Source: Gemmatimonadota bacterium (GTDB lineage: Bacteria > Latescibacterota > UBA2968 > GCA-2709665). From it: a DNA stretch of 64,000 nucleotides. The stretch lies in NCBI GenBank assembly GCA_028873695.1, contig JAPPNU010000012.1, forward strand, positions 97,523 to 161,522, in the 5' to 3' direction. Numbering within the stretch: the stretch's first letter is position 1; each line of letters starts with the position of its first letter. The translations under genes and the position numbers were made by a program. Positions 25,643 through 34,075 of this stretch are shown here, piece by piece. The notes below the pieces were generated by a model. It had not been told where the DNA came from, made no database searches, and was given only the letters and a program-made list of their open reading frames with translations.

Positions 25643-26016
25643 CCGCGATTCAACCGGCCGGCGAATACAGGAAGCCGGCATGATAACGGTGGTTGAACCC
25701 GTACCCGCCCGACCGCCGGTTTTTGGGTTGATTTCCGGCGGCAATTTGGCGATTATTGTAGAGAAGCCGTCTTAAAATCCCCAGCGGTCTTCGCACGGCT
25801 GCAAAAGCGCCGGTCGGCGTTGGTCGAATCCACCCGTCGTACGAGATCGAGGCTGCGCTTGCTCGCCTCTCATAGCCGGAATATCCGGCCTTGACCGCCG
25901 CTTTTTCGCTCGTGCACGGAAACGCACCAGCAATCTTAAACAACTTCTGACGTCGAACCGTCCCGGTTTTCTGACAATCCGGAGATTATCGCCACGGCAG
26001 CCGCAGGGAGGCTTGA
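25643..26016. other. Intergenic region between barrel paralogues 1 and 2
   Basis: No gene was recognised. The phrase GAAGCCGTCTTAAAA at about 25763 recurs at 27183 after the third paralogue, and AAAGCGCCGG occurs downstream of each copy. This suggests that part of a gene-plus-3'-flank was duplicated and that this copy of the terminator region decayed. Confidence 0.5.
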
Positions 26017-26619
26017 ATGCAGGCGTTTAACCGCGTTCTCTTTGTCACTTGCTTGACTGCAATGCTCACCACTTCCACCGCGTGGGCACAACACGCGCTG
26101 AAGTTGGGCGCGGGAATACACTTCGACGAGCAGACGCCAGGCATCGGGCTCGCGTATGACATCAGCGCCTCGGAGGGTCTGGTCGCATTTTCGCCGTTTG
26201 TCGATTTCTTTACGAAGTCCGAAAGCAGGGTTTTCGGCGGCGGCCTGAATCTTGTCGTGAAACGTCCCGCGGGCGAAAGTGGATTCATCTACTTCGGAGG
26301 TGGAGGCGGGATAGGCAGCGTGACCTCAAAGCGGGAATTCGACGTTGACATCGGGGAAACGACCGATAGATCCGTTGAGACAGTCGAAGCTTCTCGAACC
26401 CAGGCCATGGTCACCGTGCTGGCCGGCCTCGAATTCGCCACAACCGAAAGGGCATCGGTTTTCCTGCAGGGGAAGTGGATTGGCATGTACAGCGGAGACC
26501 CGGAAGTCATCCGTCTCTCCAGCGGACAGGACGTGGCGCCTGAACTGGACATAAAGAGTTTTGCATTTCAGATCGGCCTCTCTCTCAATATCGGCCAATC
26601 TGAATTTGAAGACTATTAG
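26017..26619 (+). CDS. Small outer-membrane beta-barrel-like protein, paralogue 2
   Basis: This 200-aa protein has a signal peptide ending at about ATSTAWAQ. The body parallels paralogue 1: GAGIHFDEQTPGIGLAYD, FFTKSESRVFGGGLNLVVKR, YFGGGGGIGSV, then a strand with SVFLQGKWIGMYSG. GGGAGG precedes the ATG at 26017. It is probably co-transcribed with the third paralogue, 15-50 bp downstream. Function unknown. Confidence 0.8.
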   Translation: MQAFNRVLFVTCLTAMLTTSTAWAQHALKLGAGIHFDEQTPGIGLAYDISASEGLVAFSPFVDFFTKSESRVFGGGLNLVVKRPAGESGFIYFGGGGGIGSVTSKREFDVDIGETTDRSVETVEASRTQAMVTVLAGLEFATTERASVFLQGKWIGMYSGDPEVIRLSSGQDVAPELDIKSFAFQIGLSLNIGQSEFEDY

Positions 26620-26670
26620 CAGCACACGTCGCGCTTGAAACAGGGATTGACCGCGCGAATTGGAGGAATG

Positions 26671-27174
26671 ATGAGAGTTCGTATACTGGTTTTGCTGTCC
26701 GGGCTTGCGTTACTGGCGGCCACTCCGGTCGCTGCGAGAGATTTCGGGATGAATCTGGGAGGCGGCACACTCTTCGACCCCACCCGGCCGGGCGGTCACT
26801 TTTCGTTCGAGATGTCGCTCAGCGACGAGTACCCCACTCACCTGGCGCCTTTCTTCGAGTATTACAGCAAGTCGGGCACGAAGATTATACCGATAGGTAT
26901 CTCACTGCTGTACAAACCGCCGCTTTCGGAATACGGAGGCACGATTTATTTCGGCGCAGGCGGTGGCGCATTGCTTATCCGGGGACAACCCACGGCGGGT
27001 CAGGCAATCGGCACCGACGGGATGATCACCGTGGCGGGCGGGTTGTCGTTTGGCGTGGGGCCCAGTGCCGGGGTTTTCGTTCAGGTACGCTGGTTCAGAT
27101 CTTTTGAGGATCAGACGGCAGAGAACGAAATCGGTATTCAGGCCGGGATACGATTCTACCTCCCGGGAGACTGA
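26671..27174 (+). CDS. Small outer-membrane beta-barrel-like protein, paralogue 3
   Basis: The 167-aa protein begins with a signal peptide (VRILVLLSGLALLAATPVAA). Shared family features follow: LGGGTLFDPTRPGGHFSFEM, FFEYYSKSGTK, YFGAGGGALL and VFVQVRWFRSF, ending in IGIQAGIRFYLPGD. Of the adjacent ATGs at 26668 and 26671 the second gives better spacing to GGAGG at 26662-26666. It is followed by a strong terminator, so the barrel set ends here. Function unknown. Confidence 0.78.
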   Translation: MRVRILVLLSGLALLAATPVAARDFGMNLGGGTLFDPTRPGGHFSFEMSLSDEYPTHLAPFFEYYSKSGTKIIPIGISLLYKPPLSEYGGTIYFGAGGGALLIRGQPTAGQAIGTDGMITVAGGLSFGVGPSAGVFVQVRWFRSFEDQTAENEIGIQAGIRFYLPGD

Positions 27175-27228
27175 TAGACTTGGAAGCCGTCTTAAAAGTA
27201 CAACCGACGGGCCGAATTCAGGAACCCC

Positions 27229-27270
27229 AAAGCGCCGGCGCCCTTCGTCAGGGTCCCGGCGCTTTTCCTT
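27229..27270. terminator. Intrinsic terminator after the barrel genes
   Basis: AAAGCGCCGG (27229-27238) pairs with CCGGCGCTTT (27256-27265), with an inner CCCT/AGGG helix and a T-rich tail. It separates the plus-strand barrels from the convergent pepA. Confidence 0.8.
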
Positions 27271-27402
27271 GTTTCGCATCAGTTTCAAACCTGAAAAAGA
27301 TACCGGTTAAATTGGCTACAAAGAGCCTGAATGCGGGTAGATGGTAGACCAAAAGCGGTGAGACGGGAGCCGGTGGCCGGGTGGCCGGAGGGAGAGGTCC
27401 CG

Positions 27403-28902
27403 TCAACTCCGGTTTCGCAGCAGGTCGACCAGGAGACGTACGCCGAAGCCCGTGCCGCCCTTGGGGACGTGCGGCAGGTCTTTGTTCGCCCAGGCGGTGC
27501 CGGCGATGTCCAGGTGAGCCCAGGGGAAGTCCTGCACGAAGGCTTCGATGAACGCCGCTCCCGTAATGGCGCCGCCCGCGCGGCCGCCGGTGTTCTTCAA
27601 GTCGGCAACGTCGCTCTTCATCTCCTCCCGGTGGCCATCCAGAACGGGAAGCCGCCACGCGATTTCGCCCGTCCTTTCTCCTGCAGCGGCAATTTCAGCC
27701 GCCAACGCGTCGTCGTTTGAGAACAGCCCGCTGGCTTCGTGTCCCAGGGCGATGACGCACGCGCCCGTAAGCGTTGCCAGATCGATGGCGGCGGAGGGTT
27801 TGTAGCGGGCGGCATAGGCCACGGCGTCGGCCAGTACCAGGCGGCCTTCGGCGTCCGTGGACCGGATTTCGATGGTTTTTCCCAGCATCGAGCGGATTAT
27901 GTCGCCCGGCTTGAGCGCGCGACTGCCGGGCATGTTTTCCGAGGCGGCCACAAGGCCGATCGTGCGTACCGGCAAATCCAGCCGCGCCACAGCCTGCATC
28001 GCGCCGATGACGGCGGCGGCGCCCCCCATGTCGAACTTCATATCCCACATGCCATCGGAACCCTTGATGGAAATACCGCCGGAATCGAAAGTGATACCCT
28101 TGCCGATCAGCACCGCGGGCGCCGCTTCCGGATCATCGCCCTCGTGTTCGAGAACGATGAACCTGGGCGGTTGCGCGCTGCCCTGCGCCACGGCCTGGAT
28201 GGTGCGCATGCCTTCCCTCGCAATCCGCTCCTCGTCGAAGATCTCACACCGCAGACCCGTTTCACGGGCCATGGCTTCGGCGCGCCCGGCGAGAATCGCG
28301 GGCGTCATTTCGTTTCCCGGATGGCTACCCAGATCCCGGGCCAGGCACGCGGCTTCGGCAATGATTCGCCCCGCATCCGAACCGTTTTCGATGACGGTCT
28401 TTTTGCCGGCGTCGAATTCCACCAGTGTAAGGCCTTCGAGGTCGTTGCCGTCGTCGTCATCCCCGCTCTTGTACGGCGTAAAGCGGTATGTCCCGAGAAT
28501 GGCGCCTTCGACCACGGCCTGTGCGGCAGCGGCAACGTCCAGACCGCCCACGCCGCCGCCGTGAACCACCGTGGCCAGCTGTTCCGCGCCCAGGCCGCGG
28601 GCGTGACGCGCGGCCGCGGCGGAGACCTGCCGCACCCGGTCCAGGGTGAATTCCTCGCTTTTGCCAAGACCCACGAGAAGGAGGCGCTTCGCTGCAATGC
28701 CATCCCGCGGATAGAGGACGGCAATCTGTTTGAGCTTGCCCGTGAAGTCGCCCGTGTCAATCAGGTCCCGGACCTGGCCGTTCAGCGCCGCGTCCACCGC
28801 GCCCGTAGCGCCGCCGGGTACCGTGACGCCCTCGAACAGATTCAACACGATCGCATCCGATTCCCATTCTACAATGTTTTCAATCGCTACGGTTATGTCC
28901 AC
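27403..28902 (-). CDS. pepA: Leucyl aminopeptidase (peptidase family M17)
   Basis: This protein of about 499 aa has an N-terminal M17 domain and a C-terminal catalytic domain. The metal-ligand segments are VLIGKGITFDSGGISIKG, MWDMKFDMGGAAAVIGAM and EIRSTDAEGRLVLADAVAYA. The last is the PepA signature, with Ser where NTDAEGRL is usual. It releases N-terminal amino acids with a two-metal centre in the cytoplasm; the family is usually hexameric. A GTG at 28902 lies 4 nt after GGGAGG and gives the expected start (MDITVAIENIVEW). The ATG at 28914 overlaps that ribosome site and is less likely. Confidence 0.95.
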   Translation of the reverse strand: MDITVAIENIVEWESDAIVLNLFEGVTVPGGATGAVDAALNGQVRDLIDTGDFTGKLKQIAVLYPRDGIAAKRLLLVGLGKSEEFTLDRVRQVSAAAARHARGLGAEQLATVVHGGGVGGLDVAAAAQAVVEGAILGTYRFTPYKSGDDDDGNDLEGLTLVEFDAGKKTVIENGSDAGRIIAEAACLARDLGSHPGNEMTPAILAGRAEAMARETGLRCEIFDEERIAREGMRTIQAVAQGSAQPPRFIVLEHEGDDPEAAPAVLIGKGITFDSGGISIKGSDGMWDMKFDMGGAAAVIGAMQAVARLDLPVRTIGLVAASENMPGSRALKPGDIIRSMLGKTIEIRSTDAEGRLVLADAVAYAARYKPSAAIDLATLTGACVIALGHEASGLFSNDDALAAEIAAAGERTGEIAWRLPVLDGHREEMKSDVADLKNTGGRAGGAITGAAFIEAFVQDFPWAHLDIAGTAWANKDLPHVPKGGTGFGVRLLVDLLRNRS

Positions 28903-29043
28903 GTAACCTCCCATTGATAACGGTTGGCGCTGTACCGGTTTCGGAATCTCCCCCTGCGTAACCGCGTGTTCGAATTGCTCCCGTGGCGCTCACGCAAGAA
29001 TTGACGGCACGTGCGGGCGGGTAAACGCGCGGCGTTTCCGGAA

Positions 29044-29682
29044 CTACCACGCGCCTGAACGTCCGGCGAAAAAGGGATTGCTCGATTTCTCAATGCCCAC
29101 GGTGGTGAAGGGTCCATGGCCGGGATAGATCTTCGTCTCATCGTCCAGAATCAGAATCTTCTCCCGAATTGACCTGAGGAGAAGGTCCGCATCGCCGCCC
29201 GGAAGGTCGGTGCGGCCTACGGAGCCGGCGAAGAGACTGTCCCCGACGATCGCGTGGCCCGGCCACTTGAGGGTGATATTGCCCCGTGCGTGACCCGGCG
29301 TGTGGACGATCTCAAGGGTTTCCTCACCCATGCTGACGACGTCGCCTTCATGCAGAAAACGATCGATGGGCGGCGGCGGTTCCGCGTCCATGCCGGCCAA
29401 GCCTGCGATTTCGACGAGGTTTTCGAACTCGTGGCGGTCGGCGGGATGTATTGCAAACGGGGCGCCGGTTTCGCGGACCGCCGAGGCCGCATGCGCGACG
29501 TGGTCGTAATGTCCGTGCGTGGCTACCACTTCCACGATGCGGATATCGTCTTCCAGGACGAGTTCCATCACATCCGGGACGTTGTCGCCCGGATCGACGA
29601 TGATGCCCTCGAGGGTTTTTTCACAGGCCAGGACGAAACAGTTCACCTGCAACGGTCCGACGACGATTGATTTGAAGATCAA
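29044..29682 (-). CDS. Metallo-beta-lactamase-fold hydrolase (glyoxalase II-like)
   Basis: The protein of about 212 aa has the MBL motif THGHYDHVAH (HxHxDH), further ligands in HTPGHARGNI and IVGDSLF, and the terminal PGHGPFTTVG. It resembles small glyoxalase II/YcbL-type hydrolases that act on thioesters. The TTG at 29682 follows GAGAGG and yields MIFKSIVVGPLQVNCFV, a normal family start. The ATG at 29706 lies inside the palindromic element at 29695-29798, so its extra eight residues would be repeat-derived. Confidence 0.9.
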   Translation of the reverse strand: MIFKSIVVGPLQVNCFVLACEKTLEGIIVDPGDNVPDVMELVLEDDIRIVEVVATHGHYDHVAHAASAVRETGAPFAIHPADRHEFENLVEIAGLAGMDAEPPPPIDRFLHEGDVVSMGEETLEIVHTPGHARGNITLKWPGHAIVGDSLFAGSVGRTDLPGGDADLLLRSIREKILILDDETKIYPGHGPFTTVGIEKSSNPFFAGRSGAW

Positions 29683-29694
29683 GGGATACCTCTC

Positions 29695-29798
29695 GGGCGC
29701 CCACAAGGGACGCCCCTACCAATGCAACGTCGGCGCCGAACCCAGAGTGATGAATCCGTGGATGTCTGGTGTGGTAGGGGCGTCCCTTGTGGGCGCCC
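29695..29798. mobile_element. REPIN-like element: two inverted 26-bp palindromic arms
   Basis: The arms 29695-29720 and 29773-29798 are exact inverted complements over 26 bp. Each contains a small internal hairpin (GGGCG...CGCCC), and about 50 bp of unrelated sequence lies between them. This is the architecture of a REP doublet (REPIN) or short MITE. Related single arms occur at 18845 and 19029. It lies just upstream of the MBL hydrolase start, so it is probably in its 5' region. No transposase gene is nearby. Confidence 0.8.
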
Positions 29799-29849
29799 GG
29801 AAAATAGCGCCGGCAACGCATGATCATGTATCGCACTTGCCAATTTGTG

Positions 29850-31178
29850 CTACGATTCCAGGCCTTCCTCACCGGCGTGGATGGACGCGAGAACCCACGG
29901 ATCCCGGGTTTCGACCCGGAACGCCTTAACCTTCCGCCGCATGGTCTCCGCGACCTCAGCCACCTCCGAATCGTGGATGAGATTGGTGGACTCTTCCGGA
30001 TCGGCTTCGACGTCGAACAGCGCTTCACCATCCTGATGCAGGAACCGTTCGGTGGGCCGCCGCCCCATCATCTCAATCTCCTCATCCAGGACGGTCTGCC
30101 AGGTCGGAGACGCCCAGAGATCGCCCGGAATCGGCGTTGTCAACTCCGGATAGAGATTGCGGACGTACTTATACTTTCTTCCCCTCAACACACGGTACGG
30201 ATAGTAGTTCGTCACCTCGTGGAACGAGTGAGAAAAGAATGTCTCTTCCCACCCTTCCGGATGCGCCTCGTCCAGAATCGGGACCAGGGAATGCTCCGGA
30301 AGCCCGTCCGGCGGTTCCACCCCGCACCAATCCAGGACCGTCGGCGCGATATTGCACCAGTTCACAAGCGCGTCGGACCGGACGGACGGCGCATCGGGCC
30401 GTACCAGAATCAGCGGACAACGATGCCCGGAGTCGAACGAGGACCCCTTGGCGCCGGGAAACGGCATCCCATGGTCGCTCATCACGACGATCAGCGTGTC
30501 GCCCGCCCTCCCGGCGGCTTCCAGCGCATCCACCGCCATCCCGATCCCCTGATCCAGCCTGGATATCGACTGATAATACTCCGCCAACTCTCTCCGCACG
30601 GCGGGATGGTCGGGCAGGAAATCGGGCACCACCACGTCGTCAGGCGAATAATGCGCCTCTTCCACGTCAGGATAAGTCGCCTGATTTCCGAAATTCCGAT
30701 GCGGATCTCCAAATCCCAGGTGCAGATAGAAGGGCCTGTCGCCCGTCTGAGAAAGGAACTCACCGGCCTGCCGGGCCATCTCGGCCACGTTGCGGGTCCC
30801 GCCGCGCACCTGTTGCCCGTCGTACGTCCACGGATATACGGCTTCCGGCTGTACGTGCAGCTTTCCGACAATCCCGGTGGCAAAACCCGCCGACCCCAAT
30901 GTCCTGGGGACGGATGGCATGGACAGGTGCGTGTGGAAATTGTGGATTCCGTGCGTATGGCCGTACTGCCCGTGGGTATGGCTGTAGTGTCCCGTCAACA
31001 CGCACGCCCGGCTGGCCGCGCAGGAAGGCGTTGTGCAGAAGGCCTGTGTAAACACCGTTCCTCGCGAGGCCAGTGCGTCAACGTTCGGCGTCCGGATCGC
31101 CGGATTTCCGTAGCATCCGGCAATCGGGCTCCAGTCGTCGGCAATCAGCAGGAGTACGTTGCGATGATCCGTTGCCAT
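29850..31178 (-). CDS. Sulfatase (arylsulfatase/N-sulfoglucosamine sulfohydrolase type)
   Basis: This 442-aa protein has N-terminal metal-binding LLIADD (Asp14, Asp15). The modification motif C-A-A-S-R (residues 53-57) is in TTPSCAASRACVLTGH, and ETH-like ligands are in VVMSDHGMPFPGAKG. Cys53 fits the (C/S)-x-(P/A)-x-R pattern recognised for formylglycine formation, in the rarer Ala form. No signal peptide is evident. It desulfates an organic sulfate, perhaps a sulfated glycan. ATG 31178 follows GAAGGAA. No formylglycine-generating enzyme is in the window. Confidence 0.92.
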   Translation of the reverse strand: MATDHRNVLLLIADDWSPIAGCYGNPAIRTPNVDALASRGTVFTQAFCTTPSCAASRACVLTGHYSHTHGQYGHTHGIHNFHTHLSMPSVPRTLGSAGFATGIVGKLHVQPEAVYPWTYDGQQVRGGTRNVAEMARQAGEFLSQTGDRPFYLHLGFGDPHRNFGNQATYPDVEEAHYSPDDVVVPDFLPDHPAVRRELAEYYQSISRLDQGIGMAVDALEAAGRAGDTLIVVMSDHGMPFPGAKGSSFDSGHRCPLILVRPDAPSVRSDALVNWCNIAPTVLDWCGVEPPDGLPEHSLVPILDEAHPEGWEETFFSHSFHEVTNYYPYRVLRGRKYKYVRNLYPELTTPIPGDLWASPTWQTVLDEEIEMMGRRPTERFLHQDGEALFDVEADPEESTNLIHDSEVAEVAETMRRKVKAFRVETRDPWVLASIHAGEEGLES

Positions 31179-31218
31179 GGCTTTCCTTCTTCGAGAGTCA
31201 TCGGGGTGAATCGGCTTG

Positions 31219-31686
31219 TCAGGCAGGCCGGGATCGTTTATTATATGCGCGTTCCGCCGCACGATCGGAAAAGCCGAGAATCCGGCGCTTCAATGCCGCG
31301 TTTTCTCCGTTCCTGATTTTCCATAGCAGAAAAACCATCAGCAATGCGCCGGCGGCGTCATACAGGACGTCAGTCCAGGTGCCCAGCCGCCCCGGAACGG
31401 AATACTGATGGATCTCGTCGGTCGCGGCGAAACATACCGATAGTACCGCGCTCCAGGCCAGACATGGGCCGAACCGGCGCGGCTCAATCCAGATTGACCG
31501 CAACAAGAGATACGTCAGGACCGCATATTCAGTCAAATGAGCGAGCTTGCGAATCGCGTAGTTCAATATGCCGAGATACGCCTCCGTCGCATCCGCGGAC
31601 ATGCCGAAAGCGAGCCATCTGCTCGACAGGAGAAAAATCAGTCCCATCCAACCCGCCAGCGCGATACGCCACTTTCTGACTGTCAA
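31219..31686 (-). CDS. VanZ-like membrane protein
   Basis: This small membrane protein of about 155 aa has four hydrophobic segments. It carries KLAHLTEYAVLTYLLLRS and ATDEIHQYSVPGRLGTWTDVLYDAAGALL, the conserved core of VanZ-like proteins (KxxHxxEY and DExxQxFxPGRxxxxxDxxxN). The role of chromosomal members is unknown. The chosen start is a TTG at 31686 with AGG just upstream; a longer ATG start (31767) would add 27 residues without membrane segments. Confidence 0.85.
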   Translation of the reverse strand: MTVRKWRIALAGWMGLIFLLSSRWLAFGMSADATEAYLGILNYAIRKLAHLTEYAVLTYLLLRSIWIEPRRFGPCLAWSAVLSVCFAATDEIHQYSVPGRLGTWTDVLYDAAGALLMVFLLWKIRNGENAALKRRILGFSDRAAERAYNKRSRPA

Positions 31687-31822
31687 TCCAACCTCGATTC
31701 GCCGTATAAACGGTTCGCCTGCAGTGTCCCCTAAGATCGTCTTTTGACGAATTCGCGTCAAGCACAAACCCGGCCGTGCACCGGTTTTGCGGGCAGGGCG
31801 CGATTCCCCGGGAGTACCCGTA

Positions 31823-32497
31823 ATGCAAGCCTATCAGCAGGAATTCATCGACTTTCTGATTGAGACCGGCGCCCTTCGTTTCGGCGAATTCACGCTCAAA
31901 AGCGGCAGAAGGTCCCCGTACTTCTTCAATGCCGGACAATTCAACACCGGCGCGGAAATCGAGCGCCTCGGCTATTTCTACGCCTGCGCCATCCGTGAGT
32001 TTGACGTTGAACCCACACTGGTATTCGGTCCGGCATATAAGGGCATCCCGATCTGCATCGCCGCGGCTATCGCACTCCGCCAGCAGTTCGACGTGGATAC
32101 GTGCTATGGCTTTGACCGGAAAGAGATCAAGGAACACGGCGAGGGCGGCTGGCTCGTTGGCAAGGAGCCCGACCCTAAGGACCGCGTGGTGCTGGTCGAC
32201 GACGTCGTCACCGACGGCGCCACCAAAATCCATATGATCCGCAGACTGAGAGCGGCATGCAGCGCCCGGATATCGGGCCTCGTCATCGCGCTGGACCGCA
32301 AGGAAAAAAACGCCGACGGCGAAGACGCCGTGGCGGCGCTTCAGGCAGCCGGCGGCGTACCGGTGCGCTCCATAATCACCATTTTAGACATCCTTGAATA
32401 CCTGCCCGGCCGCAGCATCAATGGACGAATCGCCCTTAATTCCGACGTCAGGGGACGAATCGAAACCTACCTGGAAGAACACGGGACTTCCGGGTGA
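31823..32497 (+). CDS. pyrE: Orotate phosphoribosyltransferase
   Basis: This 224-aa protein has FTLKSGRRSPYFFNAG and FGPAYKGIPICIA. The catalytic loop KEHGEGG and the PRPP-binding motif VVLVDDVVTDGATK (residues 122-135) are also present. It makes orotidine 5'-phosphate from orotate and PRPP in de novo pyrimidine synthesis. ATG 31823 follows GGGAG. It stands alone here, without other pyr genes. Confidence 0.97.
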   Translation: MQAYQQEFIDFLIETGALRFGEFTLKSGRRSPYFFNAGQFNTGAEIERLGYFYACAIREFDVEPTLVFGPAYKGIPICIAAAIALRQQFDVDTCYGFDRKEIKEHGEGGWLVGKEPDPKDRVVLVDDVVTDGATKIHMIRRLRAACSARISGLVIALDRKEKNADGEDAVAALQAAGGVPVRSIITILDILEYLPGRSINGRIALNSDVRGRIETYLEEHGTSG

Positions 32498-32609
32498 CCG
32501 GACCGCCGCCGATTGAAAACAGAGACGATCGAACAGGCAGACGCGTAACCCCTCTCGATACGGGGCGCACACTTCAGGTTCGGAATCCTGACGAAAACCG
32601 GCCGTATCG

Positions 32610-33812
32610 CTATTCCGGGCAATGACCCGCACCTCCACAGTATGCCGCGGCCGTCATCGCATATACCCGCGCCACCCGAACCAGCTCGTCCACGGCAACG
32701 GCCTCGGACAGCGTATGCGCTCCTTTCGCATCCGGTCCGTGCGTCAACGCTGGAATACCGGCAAGGGCCGCGTAGGTATTGCCGTCGTCCACGAACGGCT
32801 TGCCGCCAACCGGCAGTTCTTCACCGGAAACCGACGCGTACGCCGTCTGAAACGCGTTGACGATCGCGTCTTCGCGCGAGACCCGGAACGCGTCTCCCTG
32901 AACCTGGAAGTCGACCGTCGCCGACGTTCCTGACTCCGCTGCCAGTTCGTCGACCAACGCGCGAAACCCGGCTTCGACAGCCGCCGTTCGGCCGGGGGTG
33001 ACCCATCGCCTCGTCCCTCTGACGGTACATCCCACCGGCGCCTGATTGTAGATCTCTCCCGACTCAATGAGTCCCACGAATACCGTATCGCATCCAGACC
33101 AGGGGTCGGATGTCCTGGCCAGCGATCTGTTCATGTTCCGGAGCCGGCACACCAGTTCTGCGCCCGCCGCCGGTAGGTCGGGCGTCTCCGGCGCACGAAG
33201 AACTTCGTGAACCGGATCCCCTTCTCTGCTGAGCGAGACCTCGAAGATGGCCATACCCCGTCCGGCCAGAGGCAAACGGTCAGCCAGATACTCAGGGAGC
33301 ATCACGGCGTCACCCACGATACCCTCAGCCACCAGCGCCCTCACCTGTCGCCGGTCTCCCCAGGGGCCTTCGTGATGGTCGTGCGCGGTAAGCAGTACGC
33401 CCCCACCGGCAAGCGCTTCGGTTTCGCGCAAAACCCGGAGCGCCTCGACCGCCGCGGCAATTCCACCTTTCATGTCCGATGCGCCGGAGCCGTAGAGGAT
33501 ACCGTCTTCCAACCTGGGCGGAACATAAGGCAGGTGTACCGTATCCAGGTGCCCGTCGAACTGCAGCGTTCGTCCCGGCCGCCCGGTTTCCAGCCGGACG
33601 ACAACGGCCGGCGCTTCGGGCCAGTCCGCCTCCGGCCGCTGCACCTCGAATCCGTCATTCGCAAGTACCTCCGCGAGACAATCCGCCACGGCGCCTGCGC
33701 TTCGCGTGGGGCTGGGCACCGAAATCAGCGATATCGCGGTTTCAACAAGACGTTCCCGGTTCACCGCGGACCTGGTTTTTTCCAACCGGTCTCCTTCTGA
33801 AGCGTTGTCCAT
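32610..33812 (-). CDS. M20-family metallopeptidase (ArgE/DapE/ACY1 type)
   Basis: This 400-aa protein has GHLDTVHLPYVP (metal His and catalytic Asp) and GSGASDMKGGIAA (bridging Asp). TAHDHHEGPWGDRR occupies the usual 'ADEEgg' place, and FVDDGNTYAALAGIPALTHGP with KGAHTLSEAVAVDEL supplies the C-terminal His. The 'EE' pair is not canonical (HHEG), so metal use or activity may differ from ArgE/DapE. It would hydrolyse an N-acyl or peptide amide. GGGAGG precedes ATG 33812. Divergent from the YbdK-type gene. Confidence 0.88.
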   Translation of the reverse strand: MDNASEGDRLEKTRSAVNRERLVETAISLISVPSPTRSAGAVADCLAEVLANDGFEVQRPEADWPEAPAVVVRLETGRPGRTLQFDGHLDTVHLPYVPPRLEDGILYGSGASDMKGGIAAAVEALRVLRETEALAGGGVLLTAHDHHEGPWGDRRQVRALVAEGIVGDAVMLPEYLADRLPLAGRGMAIFEVSLSREGDPVHEVLRAPETPDLPAAGAELVCRLRNMNRSLARTSDPWSGCDTVFVGLIESGEIYNQAPVGCTVRGTRRWVTPGRTAAVEAGFRALVDELAAESGTSATVDFQVQGDAFRVSREDAIVNAFQTAYASVSGEELPVGGKPFVDDGNTYAALAGIPALTHGPDAKGAHTLSEAVAVDELVRVARVYAMTAAAYCGGAGHCPE

Positions 33813-33895
33813 GATGCCCTCCCGGGCGCGACCTCCCCGCAGCGGGCGCCGCGCCCGGATAACAGCTATTCAGTAGTCGAGAAAAACGAAAATGG

Positions 33896-33956
33896 TTGCG
33901 TTGCAAGAGCCAAATGTGGTATACATATACCCGGCCCGAGGCAACCACCGGGCCGG
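33896..33956 (+). promoter_or_regulatory. Possible promoter and hairpin upstream of the YbdK-type gene
   Basis: TTGCGT (33896) and TATACA (33920) are 18 bp apart on the plus strand. Just after, CCGGCCC (33931-33937) pairs with GGGCCGG (33950-33956) around a 12-base loop, which would sit at the start of the leader. These are weak matches to consensus. Confidence 0.35.
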
Positions 33957-34075
33957 CAGCGGAAATATAGAGTACCTCCCGTATACACTTCAAGTACACA
34001 TGCGAGCGCCGCAGTAAGGGCCGGTATCGGAGCCTGAAAGCTGTCTGAAAACACCCATCGGTTCGAGGAGGCATA

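Noticed and set aside
29683..29706. ATG 29706 as start of the MBL hydrolase
   Set aside because: The extra residues come from the palindromic repeat, and a TTG at 29682 has a ribosome site and the family N-terminus.
29695..29798. Insertion sequence or intact transposon
   Set aside because: The element is about 100 bp and has no transposase gene, so it can only be a non-autonomous or REP-type element.
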